The notes below the pieces were generated by a model, which was given only the letters and a program-made list of their open reading frames with translations, was not told where the DNA came from and searched no databases. This document shows, piece after piece, positions 7,891-16,151 of a stretch of 64,000 nucleotides of DNA (position 1 is its first letter; each line of letters opens with the position of its first letter). Origin of the DNA: Gemmiger sp. An120 (GTDB taxonomy: Bacteria; Bacillota; Clostridia; Oscillospirales; Ruminococcaceae). The position numbers and the translations under genes were made by a program. Where the stretch lies: positions 1-64,000 of the forward strand of contig NZ_NFLN01000010.1 in the NCBI RefSeq assembly GCF_002160955.1. The letters are read 5' to 3'.

Positions 7891-7956
7891 TTCACTCCTT
7901 GCTTTGCGGGGGCTTGGACAACTTTCCCTCCGGGCGCCCGCCCCGCTAATTTTGAT

Positions 7957-7985
7957 ATTATAGCCTACGCACATACTTCTGTCAA
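7957..7985 (-). promoter_or_regulatory. Consensus promoter for greA
   Basis: On the minus strand, perfect -35 TTGACA (7980-7985) and perfect -10 TATAAT (7957-7962) are 17 bases apart, about 65 bases upstream of the start. Confidence 0.85.
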
Positions 7986-8077
7986 CCAAAGTGGGTATTT
8001 TTGGACAGATAAATAAAAAACGACTTCTTTTTTTGGCAGACGCTTAGGATCTGCCGGGGGAATTTTGTCGTGCGTAC

Positions 8078-8118
8078 GGCAAAACAGGCGGAAGGGGCCC
8101 TTCTTCCACTGTTTTGCC
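8078..8118. repeat. Long inverted repeat between fusA-like gene and greA
   Basis: GGCAAAACAG (8078-8087) pairs perfectly with CTGTTTTGCC (8109-8118), and the inner GGAAG/CTTC(T)TCC arms extend the stem. It lacks a T tail and lies beyond the terminator of the preceding gene, so its role is not evident. The rest of 7990-8138 holds no recognised feature. Confidence 0.6.
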
Positions 8119-8138
8119 TTTCGCAGGCAGAACGGCAA

Positions 8139-8169
8139 AAAGCCCCGGGCAGCGCCTGCCCGGGGCTTT
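8139..8169 (-). terminator. Terminator after the EF-G-like gene
   Basis: A 14-bp perfect stem (8139-8152 with 8156-8169), rich in GC, with AAA/TTT ends and a CGC loop, 36 bases after the stop. Confidence 0.8.
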
Positions 8170-8204
8170 GCTGTCGATTGGATTGTATGCGCGGGGTATC
8201 CGGA

Positions 8205-10283
8205 TTATTCGTCGTCGGCGGGGCCGTTGCCCAGTTTCTTGGCCTCCTCGATGACCTTTCCTTCCAGCATGGAGGGCAGCGGCTCATAGCGGGTGAACTC
8301 CAGGGTGAACCAGCCGCGGCCCTGGGTCAGCTGCCGCATGAAGGTGGTGAAGTCCTGCATTTCGGCCATGGGCACCTCGGCCTCCACGACCTGCAGGCCG
8401 TCCTCGTCCGGGTGCATGCCCAGCACACGGCCGCGGCGCTTGGTCACGTCGCCCATGATGTCGCCGGTGTTGTCGCCGGGCACGTGGGCTTTCAGGGTGC
8501 CCACCGGCTCCAGCAGGATGGGGCCTGCCTGGGGCAGAGCCGCCTTATAGGCCAGCTTGGCCGCCATGATGAAGGCCATTTCGCTGGAGTCTACCGGGTG
8601 ATAGCTGCCGTCCAGCAGGGTGGCTTTCAGGCCCACCACCGGGTAACCGGCCAGCACGCCATGGGCGGACGCCTGATGCAGGCCCTTTTCCACGGCGGGG
8701 AAGTAGTTCTTGGGCACGCTGCCGCCGAACACCTTCTCTTCAAAGACCAACTCTTCGCTGTCGCAGGGCTCGAACTCGATCCACACGTCACCGAACTGGC
8801 CATGACCTCCGGTCTGCTTCTTGTGGCGGCCCTGGGCCTTGCACTTCTTGCGGATGGACTCACGATAGGCCACACGCGGCGTTTCCAGGGTGATCTCCAC
8901 GCCGAACTTGGCTTTCAGCTTGGCCACCACCACGTCCAGGTGCTGTTCGCCCAGGCCGCTCAGCAGCTGCTGGCCGGTCTCGCTGTCCACACGGTAGCGG
9001 ACGGTGGGATCTTCCTCGATCAGGCGGGCCAGAGCCGCGCCGATCTTGCCCTCATCCCCTTTCTTGGCCACCTTGACCGCCATGGACAGGGTGGGCACCG
9101 GGAACGCCGGGGCGGGCAGCGCCGCCACGCGGGCGGGATCGCACAGGGTATCACCGGTCTGGGCGGCGGGCAGCTTGGTGATCGCGCCCATATCGCCGGC
9201 GGGGATCATTTCGGCATCGGTCTGCTTTTTGCCGCGCACGGTGAGCAGCTTGCCCAGACGCTCGGTCTCGCCGGTACGGGCGTTGACCAGGGTGCTGGAT
9301 GCGGTCAGCTTGCCGCTGAGCACACGCACATAGCTCAGCTTGCCCACAAAGGGATCGGCTACCGTTTTATATACGTATACGGCGGTGGGATCGGCCTCAT
9401 CGCACTTGAACTCCACCTCTTCGCCGTCGGCGTTGACGCCGGTACGGCCGCCCGCGCGCTCGGCGCTGGGCAGCAGACGGACCATGTTGAGCAGCAGCAT
9501 ATCCAGCGCCTGCAGGTTTACAGGGCTGCCGCAGAACACCGGGGTGATGATGCCGTTCTTAACGCCCAGGCGCATGCCTTCCACGATTTCCTCGGTGGTA
9601 AAGGGCTCGCCCTCAAAGAACTTCTCCATCAGCGCGTCGTCGGTTTCGGCCACGGCTTCGCTCATGGCTTCCACCAGGCCTTCCAGGCGGTGGCCCATGT
9701 TGGGCAGTTCGATCTGGATCTGCTTGCCGCCCTCATACTTGAAGGCCTTCTGGCTGAACAGGTTTACATAGGCAACCGTGCCGTCGTCCAGGCGTACCGG
9801 CACCACGCAGGGGCAGATGGACGGACCGAAACGGGTTTTCAGATCCTCCAGAATCTTATAGAAGTTGGCATTCTCCAGATCCATCTTGGAGATGAAGATC
9901 ATGCGGCTCTTGCCCTGCTTTTCGGCCATCTTGTAGGCCTTTTCCGCGCCTACCGACACGCCGCTGCGGCCGGACACGCAGATCAGAACGCTTTCCACCG
10001 CGGGCAGGCCCTCGTACATGCCCACCTCAAAATCAAACAGGCCGGGCACATCGATCAGGTTCAGCTTGATGTCCTCGTACTGCACGGGCGCCACTGCGGC
10101 CGACAGCGAGGCGTGGCGCTTGGCCTCCTCAGGGTCGAAGTCGCAGACGGTGTTGCCGTCCTCCACACGACCCATGCGCTCCAGCGCACCGGTGGTGTAG
10201 AGCAGAGATTCCACCAGGGTGGTCTTGCCGCAGCCAGCATGGCCCGCGACGAGGATGTTGCAGATTTTGTTCGCTTGGTTCAT
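8205..10283 (-). CDS. Elongation factor G-like GTPase (EF-G2 / FusA2 type)
   Basis: A 692-residue translational GTPase with EF-G domain layout. The G1 loop is GHAGCGKT (residues 14-21), followed by GRVEDGNTVCDFDPEE, typical of the EF-G-like branch rather than canonical EF-G. The G3 motif is DVPGL (78-82), not DTPGH, so the His that triggers GTP hydrolysis in EF-G is replaced by Leu. Switch I lacks the RGITI block, and G4 reads SKMD (132-135) instead of NKMD. Domains IV and V look intact (GGHGQFGDVWIEFEP; KRRGRVLGM near the end). It is therefore probably an accessory factor and not the housekeeping translocase; its exact role is unknown. No other ribosomal gene is adjacent. Confidence 0.88.
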   Translation of the reverse strand: MNQANKICNILVAGHAGCGKTTLVESLLYTTGALERMGRVEDGNTVCDFDPEEAKRHASLSAAVAPVQYEDIKLNLIDVPGLFDFEVGMYEGLPAVESVLICVSGRSGVSVGAEKAYKMAEKQGKSRMIFISKMDLENANFYKILEDLKTRFGPSICPCVVPVRLDDGTVAYVNLFSQKAFKYEGGKQIQIELPNMGHRLEGLVEAMSEAVAETDDALMEKFFEGEPFTTEEIVEGMRLGVKNGIITPVFCGSPVNLQALDMLLLNMVRLLPSAERAGGRTGVNADGEEVEFKCDEADPTAVYVYKTVADPFVGKLSYVRVLSGKLTASSTLVNARTGETERLGKLLTVRGKKQTDAEMIPAGDMGAITKLPAAQTGDTLCDPARVAALPAPAFPVPTLSMAVKVAKKGDEGKIGAALARLIEEDPTVRYRVDSETGQQLLSGLGEQHLDVVVAKLKAKFGVEITLETPRVAYRESIRKKCKAQGRHKKQTGGHGQFGDVWIEFEPCDSEELVFEEKVFGGSVPKNYFPAVEKGLHQASAHGVLAGYPVVGLKATLLDGSYHPVDSSEMAFIMAAKLAYKAALPQAGPILLEPVGTLKAHVPGDNTGDIMGDVTKRRGRVLGMHPDEDGLQVVEAEVPMAEMQDFTTFMRQLTQGRGWFTLEFTRYEPLPSMLEGKVIEEAKKLGNGPADDE

Positions 10284-10486
10284 GTCGTTACCTCTCCCCG
10301 CTGCCGCCTGAGTTTGCCCCGACCGGAACGCGGCAGCGCTTATGCAATAATTTTACCATAATACTTTTCATATTCAAATACAAAACTGGTAACTATGGAC
10401 GAAAACCCATCCAAAATTTCCCGTATGGCTTTGTACATTGTGCCGAAAGCAGACAAAAAAACAACAAAGTTTTCGTCGATTCAGGA

Positions 10487-10515
10487 TTGTAGAGTGCAGC
10501 AAAAGGTGGTACAAT
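10487..10515 (+). promoter_or_regulatory. Promoter for the YerC-like gene
   Basis: TTGTAG (10487-10492) and TACAAT (10510-10515) are exactly 17 bases apart, 53 bases before the start codon. Confidence 0.7.
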
Positions 10516-10567
10516 ATATAAGAGAAAATGCGCGGCCGTGTGTGCCGCGCCAAAAAGGAGAAAGGCT

Positions 10568-10864
10568 ATGCCAAAAAAAATCGCCGCTGAGCGCAACATG
10601 GAATTTTACCGGGCGATCCTGCTGCTGAAAGACGAGGACGAGTGCCGCCGCTTTTTTGACGACATCTGCAGCGCCGCGGAACTGAGCTCCATGGAGCAGC
10701 GCTACCAGGTAGCCGCCCTGCTTACCGAGGGCAAGGTGTACACCGACATTCTGGAACGCACCGGCGCTTCCAGCGCCACCATCAGCCGTGTGAACCGCAT
10801 GCTGCAGGGGGGCACCGGCGCCGTATCGGAAATTTTAGAGCGCAGTAAAACTTCGACTCGCTAA
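10568..10864 (+). CDS. YerC/YecD family TrpR-related protein
   Basis: A 98-residue all-helical protein of the YerC/YecD subfamily of the TrpR superfamily. It contains SSMEQRYQVAALLTEGK at residues about 39-55 and the helix-turn-helix recognition part GASSATISRVNRML near residues 66-79. The family is thought to bind DNA as a dimer; no ligand or target is established. ATG 10568 is chosen because AAGGAG is 8 bases upstream; the in-frame start at 10538 lies before that site. It is a single-gene unit with its own promoter and a strong terminator shared with the convergent permease. Confidence 0.88.
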   Translation: MPKKIAAERNMEFYRAILLLKDEDECRRFFDDICSAAELSSMEQRYQVAALLTEGKVYTDILERTGASSATISRVNRMLQGGTGAVSEILERSKTSTR

Positions 10865-10883
10865 ATTCAGAAAGCATACTGTC

Positions 10884-10927
10884 AATTAAAAGCGCGTGCC
10901 CTGTACAGAGGGCACGCGCTTTTAATT
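10884..10927. terminator. Bidirectional terminator
   Basis: A long perfect stem (AATTAAAAGCGCGTGCCCT and its complement) with A-rich and T-rich flanks separates the YerC-like gene from the convergent permease gene. Confidence 0.9.
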
Positions 10928-10941
10928 TGTTGCTTTTGTCG

Positions 10942-12060
10942 TTACGCCAGGCCCATGGCCCAGGCCATGGCCAGCAGCACCACCAGGCCCGCCAGGTTGA
11001 CAGCGGCAAACCAGCCCAGGAACCGGCCCATCCGGGCGTTGGGGCTGCGGGCGTACAGTTTCAGAGAGATCAGGCTGGCCAGCGAGGCCACCGGGGTACC
11101 CAGACCGCCCAGATCGGTGCCCAGCAGCAGGCCTGCGCCGTCATTGGTGAAACCGGACAGCAGCACCGCAGCGGGCACGTTGCTGATCAGCTGGCTGGCC
11201 GCGGCGGCGGTGAACAGGGTGCTGCGGGCCAGCATGGCCTCCAGCAGGCCGCGCACCGCGGGAATGGCCCCCAGATTGCCCGAGAAGATAAAGAAGCAGA
11301 CAAAGGTGGCCAGCAGGCTGTAGTCCACCGTGCGCAGGGTGCTGCGGGAGAGCAGCAGCAGGGCTGCCAGGGTTACCACGAACACCACCGGCACCGGCAG
11401 AACATGCAGCACCGACAGCAGGCAGAGCACAAACAGCGTGCCGAACAATGCCAGGCTGCGGGCCGCAGGGGCCGGGGCGGGGCTGTCCATCCGCACCTGT
11501 ACCGACTGGTTGGGCAGCAGCAGGCAGGGCAGCAGAACGCCCACCAGGCTTACCGCCGCAAAGGGGCCTACCAGCGCCAGGAACTCGCCAAAAGAAAACC
11601 CGTACCGGCTGTACAGGTACAGATTCTGCGGGTTGCCCATGGGCAGCGCCATGCTGCCCAGGTTGGCCGCCGCGGTCTGCAGCACCACCACCAGCGGGGC
11701 CTGTTCGGTCCGGCCGCAAAGCCCCAGCAGCAGCACCGCAAAGGGCACAAAGGTAAGCAGCGCCACGTCGTTGGTGATGAGCATGGAACTGAAGAAAGGC
11801 AGCAGCACCAGCACCCCGCAGAGCAGCCGGAAGCTTTTGCGGCCTGCCAGCAGGCGGCGGCCCATCCAGTCAAACAGGCCGCTGGCCTGCAGCCCGGCCA
11901 CCACCGCCATCAGGCAGAACATCTGCATAAGCACGTTCCAGTCGATATACCCCAGCCAGGCTGCGGTGGGCGGCACCCAGAACGCGCTTACCGCCGCGCA
12001 CACAAAGGCGATGCAGAGCACCGCCTCCTTTTTCATCCATCCCCACACCTTTGCCGCCAT
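10942..12060 (-). CDS. Ion-transporter superfamily (ArsB/NhaD, SLC13-like) permease
   Basis: A 372-residue polytopic membrane protein with about ten hydrophobic segments. It carries two related hairpin motifs of the family: TNDVALLTFVPF near residue 90 with NLGSMALPMGNPQN near residue 125, and SQLISNVPAAVLLSGFTND near residue 280 with GTDLGGLGTPVASLASL near residue 310. These Asn-Pro containing re-entrant loops are typical of CitM/ArsB/NhaD proteins, which move anions or exchange ions across the cytoplasmic membrane. The substrate cannot be read from sequence. ATG 12060 is chosen because GAGGAG lies upstream and the hydrophobic segment begins soon after; in-frame upstream sequence is not protein-like. 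It is slightly shorter than the 400-430 usual for the family. Confidence 0.8.
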   Translation of the reverse strand: MAAKVWGWMKKEAVLCIAFVCAAVSAFWVPPTAAWLGYIDWNVLMQMFCLMAVVAGLQASGLFDWMGRRLLAGRKSFRLLCGVLVLLPFFSSMLITNDVALLTFVPFAVLLLGLCGRTEQAPLVVVLQTAAANLGSMALPMGNPQNLYLYSRYGFSFGEFLALVGPFAAVSLVGVLLPCLLLPNQSVQVRMDSPAPAPAARSLALFGTLFVLCLLSVLHVLPVPVVFVVTLAALLLLSRSTLRTVDYSLLATFVCFFIFSGNLGAIPAVRGLLEAMLARSTLFTAAAASQLISNVPAAVLLSGFTNDGAGLLLGTDLGGLGTPVASLASLISLKLYARSPNARMGRFLGWFAAVNLAGLVVLLAMAWAMGLA

Positions 12061-12088
12061 CTGCCGCACACTCCTCTTTTTTCCGCAC

Positions 12089-12124
12089 AAAACCCGCCGG
12101 TGGTCCTGCCGGCGGGCGTTTTTT
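12089..12124 (-). terminator. Terminator after the XRE regulator
   Basis: CCCGCCGG (12093-12100) pairs with CCGGCGGG (12109-12116), followed on the minus strand by TTTT. It separates the regulator from the permease. Confidence 0.7.
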
Positions 12125-12215
12125 CTACAGCCGGTTTTCCGGCGTTTGTTAGCATAGCACATTTGTCCGGGAAAAGAAAGGTTTTTGCGCAAACCAGCGG
12201 CAAAAAATCGCATTT

Positions 12216-12602
12216 TCAGAGGATTTTGGCATACCGCAGAAGCAGCCCCAGCACCAGCGCGAGAGCCGATATGCCGATGATTGCCCAGCCAAACAGGCAC
12301 AGCCACCGCCAAGCAAGGCGCAGCAGTTCCTCGGCCTTTTCGCTCCTTTGCAGCAGGGCATCCACCTTTTGAATGGTCTGGCTATCGTTGCGCACCGCCT
12401 GCAGATCCACATCCCGCACCAGTTCATCCAGCGAAAGCTGAAAGTAATCCCCCAGCAGCACCAGCTTCTGAAAATCCGGGTAGGACTGGCCCGCCTCCCA
12501 TTTGGATACCGTCTGCCGGGATACCCCCAGCTCCAGCCCCAGTTCCTCCTGGGACAATCCTTTCTGCTTGCGCAGCCGAACGAGTTTTTCACAAAACAGC
12601 AT
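12216..12602 (-). CDS. XRE-family regulator with C-terminal membrane segment
   Basis: A 128-residue protein. Residues about 5-60 form a Cro/C1-type helix-turn-helix domain: LVRLRKQKGLSQEELGLELG, then VSRQTVSKWEAGQSYPD, then LVLLGDYFQLSLDEL. A charged linker follows, and the C terminus (about 97-122) is one strongly hydrophobic segment ending in LLLRYAKIL, so the repressor is probably tethered to the membrane. The layout is common among small Firmicutes regulators paired with membrane proteins; here the neighbour is the permease downstream, separated by a terminator. The ligand and target are unknown. GGAGAGAG precedes the start. Confidence 0.88.
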   Translation of the reverse strand: MLFCEKLVRLRKQKGLSQEELGLELGVSRQTVSKWEAGQSYPDFQKLVLLGDYFQLSLDELVRDVDLQAVRNDSQTIQKVDALLQRSEKAEELLRLAWRWLCLFGWAIIGISALALVLGLLLRYAKIL

Positions 12603-12648
12603 GGTTCTCTCTCCTTTTCCGCCGCCGCAGCGGCTCTGTCTGGTTCAC

Positions 12649-12677
12649 AGAATACCCCGGCGTCGTTTTTCCGGCAA
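12649..12677 (-). promoter_or_regulatory. Promoter for the XRE regulator
   Basis: On the minus strand, TTGCCG (12672-12677) and TATTCT (12649-12654) are 17 bases apart, about 50 bases before the start. Confidence 0.45.
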
Positions 12678-12746
12678 GCAACAAGGGTTGGCAATCTGTC
12701 AACCGGGCTGTTCATCCGGCCCAAAATCCGCTTTGGGCGGCAAACG

Positions 12747-12788
12747 ACCCGCTTCTCCCCTGCCGGAAACGGCGGAAACAAGCGGGTC
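12747..12788 (-). terminator. Hairpin after pflA, probable terminator
   Basis: CGACCCGCTT (12747-12756 region) pairs with AAGCGGGTCG ending near 12788, with a second inner helix CTGCCG/CGGCGG. The T tract is poor, so termination is less certain. Confidence 0.45.
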
Positions 12789-12796
12789 GTGGTTTG

Positions 12797-13525
12797 TCAG
12801 CCGGCCAGATTTCCCAGCGCGGCGCGCAGATTGGTCAGATGCTCCGCCGACGCGGCAGGCACATCCGCCAGCGGGAACGGCAGACCCAGATTCTCGTACT
12901 TGTGCAGGCACAGTTTATGGAACGGCAGCAGTTCCACCTTTTGCAGGGTGGGCAGGGTGCGGGCCAGAGCGGCGAAGCGGGCGGCGTGTTCCGGCCCGTC
13001 GGTCAGGCCCGGCACCACCACATGCCGCAGCCAGACGGGCACCCCCATCTCCCCGGCCAGGGCCAGCACCTCCATCGTGTGGGACAGGCTGCCGCCGGTA
13101 TAGCGGCGGTAGTCCTCCTCGGTGGAGAATTTCAGATCCGCCAGCAGCAGGTCGGTGTGTTCCAGTGCCGCCCGGGCAGCGGCCAGAGGGGCGGCGCAGG
13201 AGGTATCCAGCGCGGTGTGGAAGCCCTCCGTCTGCAGAGCCGCCAGCAGCGCAGCGGCAAATTCCGGCTGGGCCAGGGGTTCGCCCCCGGTGAGGGTGAC
13301 TCCGCCGCTTTCCTTTATATAGGGCGCACAGCGGCGCACCTTTTGCAGCACCTGTTCCACCGTAGCCGGCTGCCCGCCGGAAAACGCCCAGGTATCTGGG
13401 TTATGGCAGTAGGCACAGCGCAGCGGGCAGCCCTGGAAAAACACCACATACCGCAGGCCGGGGCCGTCCACCGCCCCCATCGACTGGAAGGAGTGGACCC
13501 GGCCGGTCATCGCCCCGGCGCTCAC
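12797..13525 (-). CDS. pflA: Pyruvate formate-lyase activating enzyme, radical SAM
   Basis: A 242-residue radical-SAM enzyme that installs the glycyl radical on PflB. It has the cluster motif CPLRCAYC (CxxxCxxC) near residues 33-40, preceded by the [16 protein letters not shown] segment typical of PflA, and the SAM-binding GGEPL strand ([16 protein letters not shown]) near residues 74-89. Length is normal (about 235-250). The start overlaps the pflB stop: GTG at 13525 overlaps TGA as GTGA, giving translational coupling. An ATG at 13510 is an alternative start. Its substrate is the neighbouring pflB product. Confidence 0.95.
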   Translation of the reverse strand: MSAGAMTGRVHSFQSMGAVDGPGLRYVVFFQGCPLRCAYCHNPDTWAFSGGQPATVEQVLQKVRRCAPYIKESGGVTLTGGEPLAQPEFAAALLAALQTEGFHTALDTSCAAPLAAARAALEHTDLLLADLKFSTEEDYRRYTGGSLSHTMEVLALAGEMGVPVWLRHVVVPGLTDGPEHAARFAALARTLPTLQKVELLPFHKLCLHKYENLGLPFPLADVPAASAEHLTNLRAALGNLAG

Positions 13526-15750
13526 AGCGCCTCGTGGAAGGTGCGCTGGATGACCTCCCGCTGCTGTTCCCGGCTGAGTTTGTGGAAGTCCACCGCGTAG
13601 CCGGATACCCGGATGGTCAGGTTGGGGTACTTGTCCGGGTCGTTGTAGGCGTCCACCAGCTTCTGGCGGTCCATTACGTTTACATTCAGATGGTGGGCCC
13701 CCTGGGCAAAGTAGCCGTTCAGCAGCTGCACCAGGTTGGCGTACCGGTCCGCGTCGGTGCGGCCCAGGGCGGCGGGCAGGATTGAGAAGGTGTTGGAGAT
13801 GCCGTCCTTGCAGTAGTCGTACCGGATCTTGGCTACCGAGTTCAGACTGGCCAGCGCGCCGCTCTTTTCCCGGCCGTGCATGGGGTTGGCGCCGGGAGCA
13901 AAGGGTTCGCCCGCCTTGCGGCCGTCCGGGGTGGAACCGGTCTTTTTGCCGTAGACCACGTTGGAGGTGATGGTGAGCACCGACAGGGTGGGTTCGGCGT
14001 TGCGGTAGAGAGGATGCTTTTTCAGTTCCTCAAAGAACAGCCGGGCCTGCTCGGCGGCCAGGGAGTCCACCCGGTCGTCGTCGTTGCCATAGGCGGGGTA
14101 CTCCCCTTCCACCTCAAAGTCGGTGATCAGGCCGGTTTCCTCGTCCCGGATGCAGCGCACCTTCGCGTACTTGATGGCCGACAGGGAGTCCGCCAGCACG
14201 CTCAGCCCTGCGATGCCGAAGGCCATATACCGGTGCACGTCGGTGTCGTGCAGGGCCATCTGCAGCTTCTCGTAGGCGTATTTGTCGTGCATGTAGTGGA
14301 TCACGTTCATGGTGTTGGCGTAAACGCCGGCCAGCCACTCCCGGTAGAAGTCCAGGCGGCGGCAGACACCCTCGTAATCCAGGTACTCGCCCTGCCAGGG
14401 GGTGGTGGCGGGGCCCACCTGCTGGTTCTTCTTTTCATCCTTGCCGCCGTTCAGGGCCATGAGCAGCATCTTGGGCAGGTTGGCCCGGGCGCCGAAGAAC
14501 TGCATATCCTTGCCCAGCCGCATGGCGGACACGCAGCAGGCAATGGCGTAATCGTCCCCGTAGATGGGACGCATCAGATCGTCGTTCTCGTACTGGATGG
14601 CGTCGGTCTGGCAGGACACCCGGGCGCAGAACCGCTTGAAGCCCTCCGGCAGAGCGGCGGCCCAGAGCACCGTCAGGTTGGGTTCCGGCGCGCTGCCCAG
14701 GTTATACAGGGTGTTCAGTACCCGGAAGGAGTTGCGGGTGACCAGGGTGCGGCCATCCTGGCCCATACCGCCCACCGCCTCGGTGATCCACATGGGATCG
14801 CCGCCGAACAGCTCGTTGTACTCGGGGGTGCGCAGGTGGCGGGCCATCCGCAGCTTGAGCACGAACTGGTCCATCAGTTCCTGGGCGCCGGTCTCGTCCA
14901 GGATACCGGCCGCCATGTCCCGCTGGAAGTAGATGTCCAGGAAGGTGCTGACACGGCCCAGGCTCATGGCCGCGCCGTTCTGCTCCTTGATGGCGCCCAG
15001 ATAGCCGAAGTAGGTCCACTGCACCGCCTGCCGGGCGTTTTCGGCAGGGGCGGAGATGTCAAAGCCGTAGAGCCCGGCCATCTTTTTCAGCTTGTCCAGG
15101 AAGTCGATATGGCGCCAGACCTCCTCCCGCAGGCGGATGGTGTCCTCGTCCATATCCCGATGGCCCAGGGCGGCGTAGTCGGCCTTTTTGGCCTCGATCA
15201 GCATGTCCACCCCGTACAGGGCCACCCGGCGGTAGTCGCCGATGATTCGGCCCCGGCCGTAGGCATCGGGCAGGCCGGTGATCAGGCCGCAGTGCCGGGC
15301 GGCACGGGCCTCTTCATTATACACGCGGAACACCCCGTCGTTGTGGGTGGTGCGGTAGCGGAATTCTTCTTCGATCTTGTCGGACAGCTTGTAGCCATAG
15401 GCTTCGCAGGCCTGCCGGGCCATCCGGATACCGCCGAAGGGGTTCACCCCCCGGCACAGCGGCGCGCCGGTCTGCAGGCCCACGATCAGCTCATTCTCCT
15501 TGTCCAGGTAGCCGGGGCCGTAGCTGAGCAGGCTGGACACGTTCTCGGTATCCACGTCCAGCACGCCGCCCTTGGCCCGCTCTTCTTTCAGCAGGGCGTT
15601 GAACTTCTCCATCAGCCCTTTGGTGCGGGCGGTGGGCCCGGCCAGGAAACTGTCGTCCCCCTCATAGGGGGTATAGTTGCGCTGGATAAAATCCCGCACG
15701 TTGATCTCGTTCTGCCAGACGCCGGGCACAAAACCGTTCCACTGCTGCAT
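13522..15750 (-). CDS. pflB: Formate C-acetyltransferase (pyruvate formate-lyase)
   Basis: A 742-residue glycyl radical enzyme converting pyruvate and CoA to acetyl-CoA and formate, the anaerobic source of formate for one-carbon metabolism. The catalytic cysteine pair is in ACCVSAM near residues 403-404, and the radical glycine in RVSGYAV near residue 717. Length fits PflB (about 740-760). ATG 15750 is chosen because GGGAGA lies upstream and the protein then begins like other PflBs; the open frame up to 16284 is non-coding leader. The 215-base leader contains a ZTP riboswitch and terminator. pflA follows with overlap. Confidence 0.97.
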   Translation of the reverse strand: MQQWNGFVPGVWQNEINVRDFIQRNYTPYEGDDSFLAGPTARTKGLMEKFNALLKEERAKGGVLDVDTENVSSLLSYGPGYLDKENELIVGLQTGAPLCRGVNPFGGIRMARQACEAYGYKLSDKIEEEFRYRTTHNDGVFRVYNEEARAARHCGLITGLPDAYGRGRIIGDYRRVALYGVDMLIEAKKADYAALGHRDMDEDTIRLREEVWRHIDFLDKLKKMAGLYGFDISAPAENARQAVQWTYFGYLGAIKEQNGAAMSLGRVSTFLDIYFQRDMAAGILDETGAQELMDQFVLKLRMARHLRTPEYNELFGGDPMWITEAVGGMGQDGRTLVTRNSFRVLNTLYNLGSAPEPNLTVLWAAALPEGFKRFCARVSCQTDAIQYENDDLMRPIYGDDYAIACCVSAMRLGKDMQFFGARANLPKMLLMALNGGKDEKKNQQVGPATTPWQGEYLDYEGVCRRLDFYREWLAGVYANTMNVIHYMHDKYAYEKLQMALHDTDVHRYMAFGIAGLSVLADSLSAIKYAKVRCIRDEETGLITDFEVEGEYPAYGNDDDRVDSLAAEQARLFFEELKKHPLYRNAEPTLSVLTITSNVVYGKKTGSTPDGRKAGEPFAPGANPMHGREKSGALASLNSVAKIRYDYCKDGISNTFSILPAALGRTDADRYANLVQLLNGYFAQGAHHLNVNVMDRQKLVDAYNDPDKYPNLTIRVSGYAVDFHKLSREQQREVIQRTFHEAL

Positions 15751-15810
15751 AGTTGTTCTCCCTTCCCCTGCCTGCGGCAGGCGCTCCCACATCGCTGTGC
15801 CGCCCTGGAC

Positions 15811-15849
15811 AAAACAAAATGGGCAGCACCGCAAACGCGATGCTGCCCA
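15811..15849 (-). terminator. Riboswitch-controlled terminator in the pflB leader
   Basis: GGGCAGCA (15821-15828) pairs with TGCTGCCC (15841-15848). On the minus strand the stem is followed by ATTTTGTTTT. Its 5' arm overlaps the conserved 3' end of the ZTP aptamer (CTGGGCA), so ligand binding and terminator formation compete. Confidence 0.85.
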
Positions 15850-15921
15850 GACGGTCGGCAATGTATGGGACGGCCTGTTCCCCTGTGGTAGTTCCACTGA
15901 TCCGTCAGTCACAGGCGTCTG
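15842..15921 (-). promoter_or_regulatory. ZTP/ZMP riboswitch (pfl RNA motif)
   Basis: Read on the minus strand, the leader contains the hallmarks of the pfl motif in order: GTGACTGACGG, then GTGGAACTACCAC followed by GGGGA, then a variable linker, and the conserved CCGTCTGGGCA. The class binds ZTP or ZMP, which accumulate when 10-formyl-tetrahydrofolate is short, and turns on one-carbon genes. Location upstream of pflB, plus an overlapping terminator, fits a transcriptional ON switch: with ZTP bound the terminator cannot form, and PflB makes formate. The expected CCGCCTGGG has one change (T for C). Confidence 0.9.
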
Positions 15922-15972
15922 CCCCCTATATATGGTGGCGGGCGGAACGCCGCGCCGGTGGGGGCACTTCAT

Positions 15973-16002
15973 ATGGTACGCCATTTTGCGGGTGCTTGTC
16001 AA
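15973..16002 (-). promoter_or_regulatory. Promoter for pflB
   Basis: On the minus strand, -35 TTGACA (15997-16002) and -10 TACCAT (15973-15978) are 18 bases apart, about 50 bases upstream of the riboswitch. Confidence 0.6.
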
Positions 16003-16082
16003 GCGGCAGACTGCACGAACCGGGCCACCCGCAAACGGAAAACGACCGGCGGGGTACACAAAAGGAAATCTTTTCCGGAAAA

Positions 16083-16116
16083 CCCAAACGCCCCTGCCGA
16101 AACAGGGGCGCTTGGG
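16083..16116 (-). terminator. Terminator after the DUF5107/TPR gene
   Basis: A 14-bp stem with one mismatch (16083-16096 with 16103-16116) followed on the minus strand by GGTTTTCC. Confidence 0.65.
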
Positions 16117-16151
16117 TGTCAGTTGAGAGAAAAAGAGGATAGCAAATTGTT

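Noticed and set aside
7990-8138. Possible small gene between fusA-like and greA
   Set aside because: No frame with a ribosome site or conserved motif; only the hairpin at 8078-8118 stands out.
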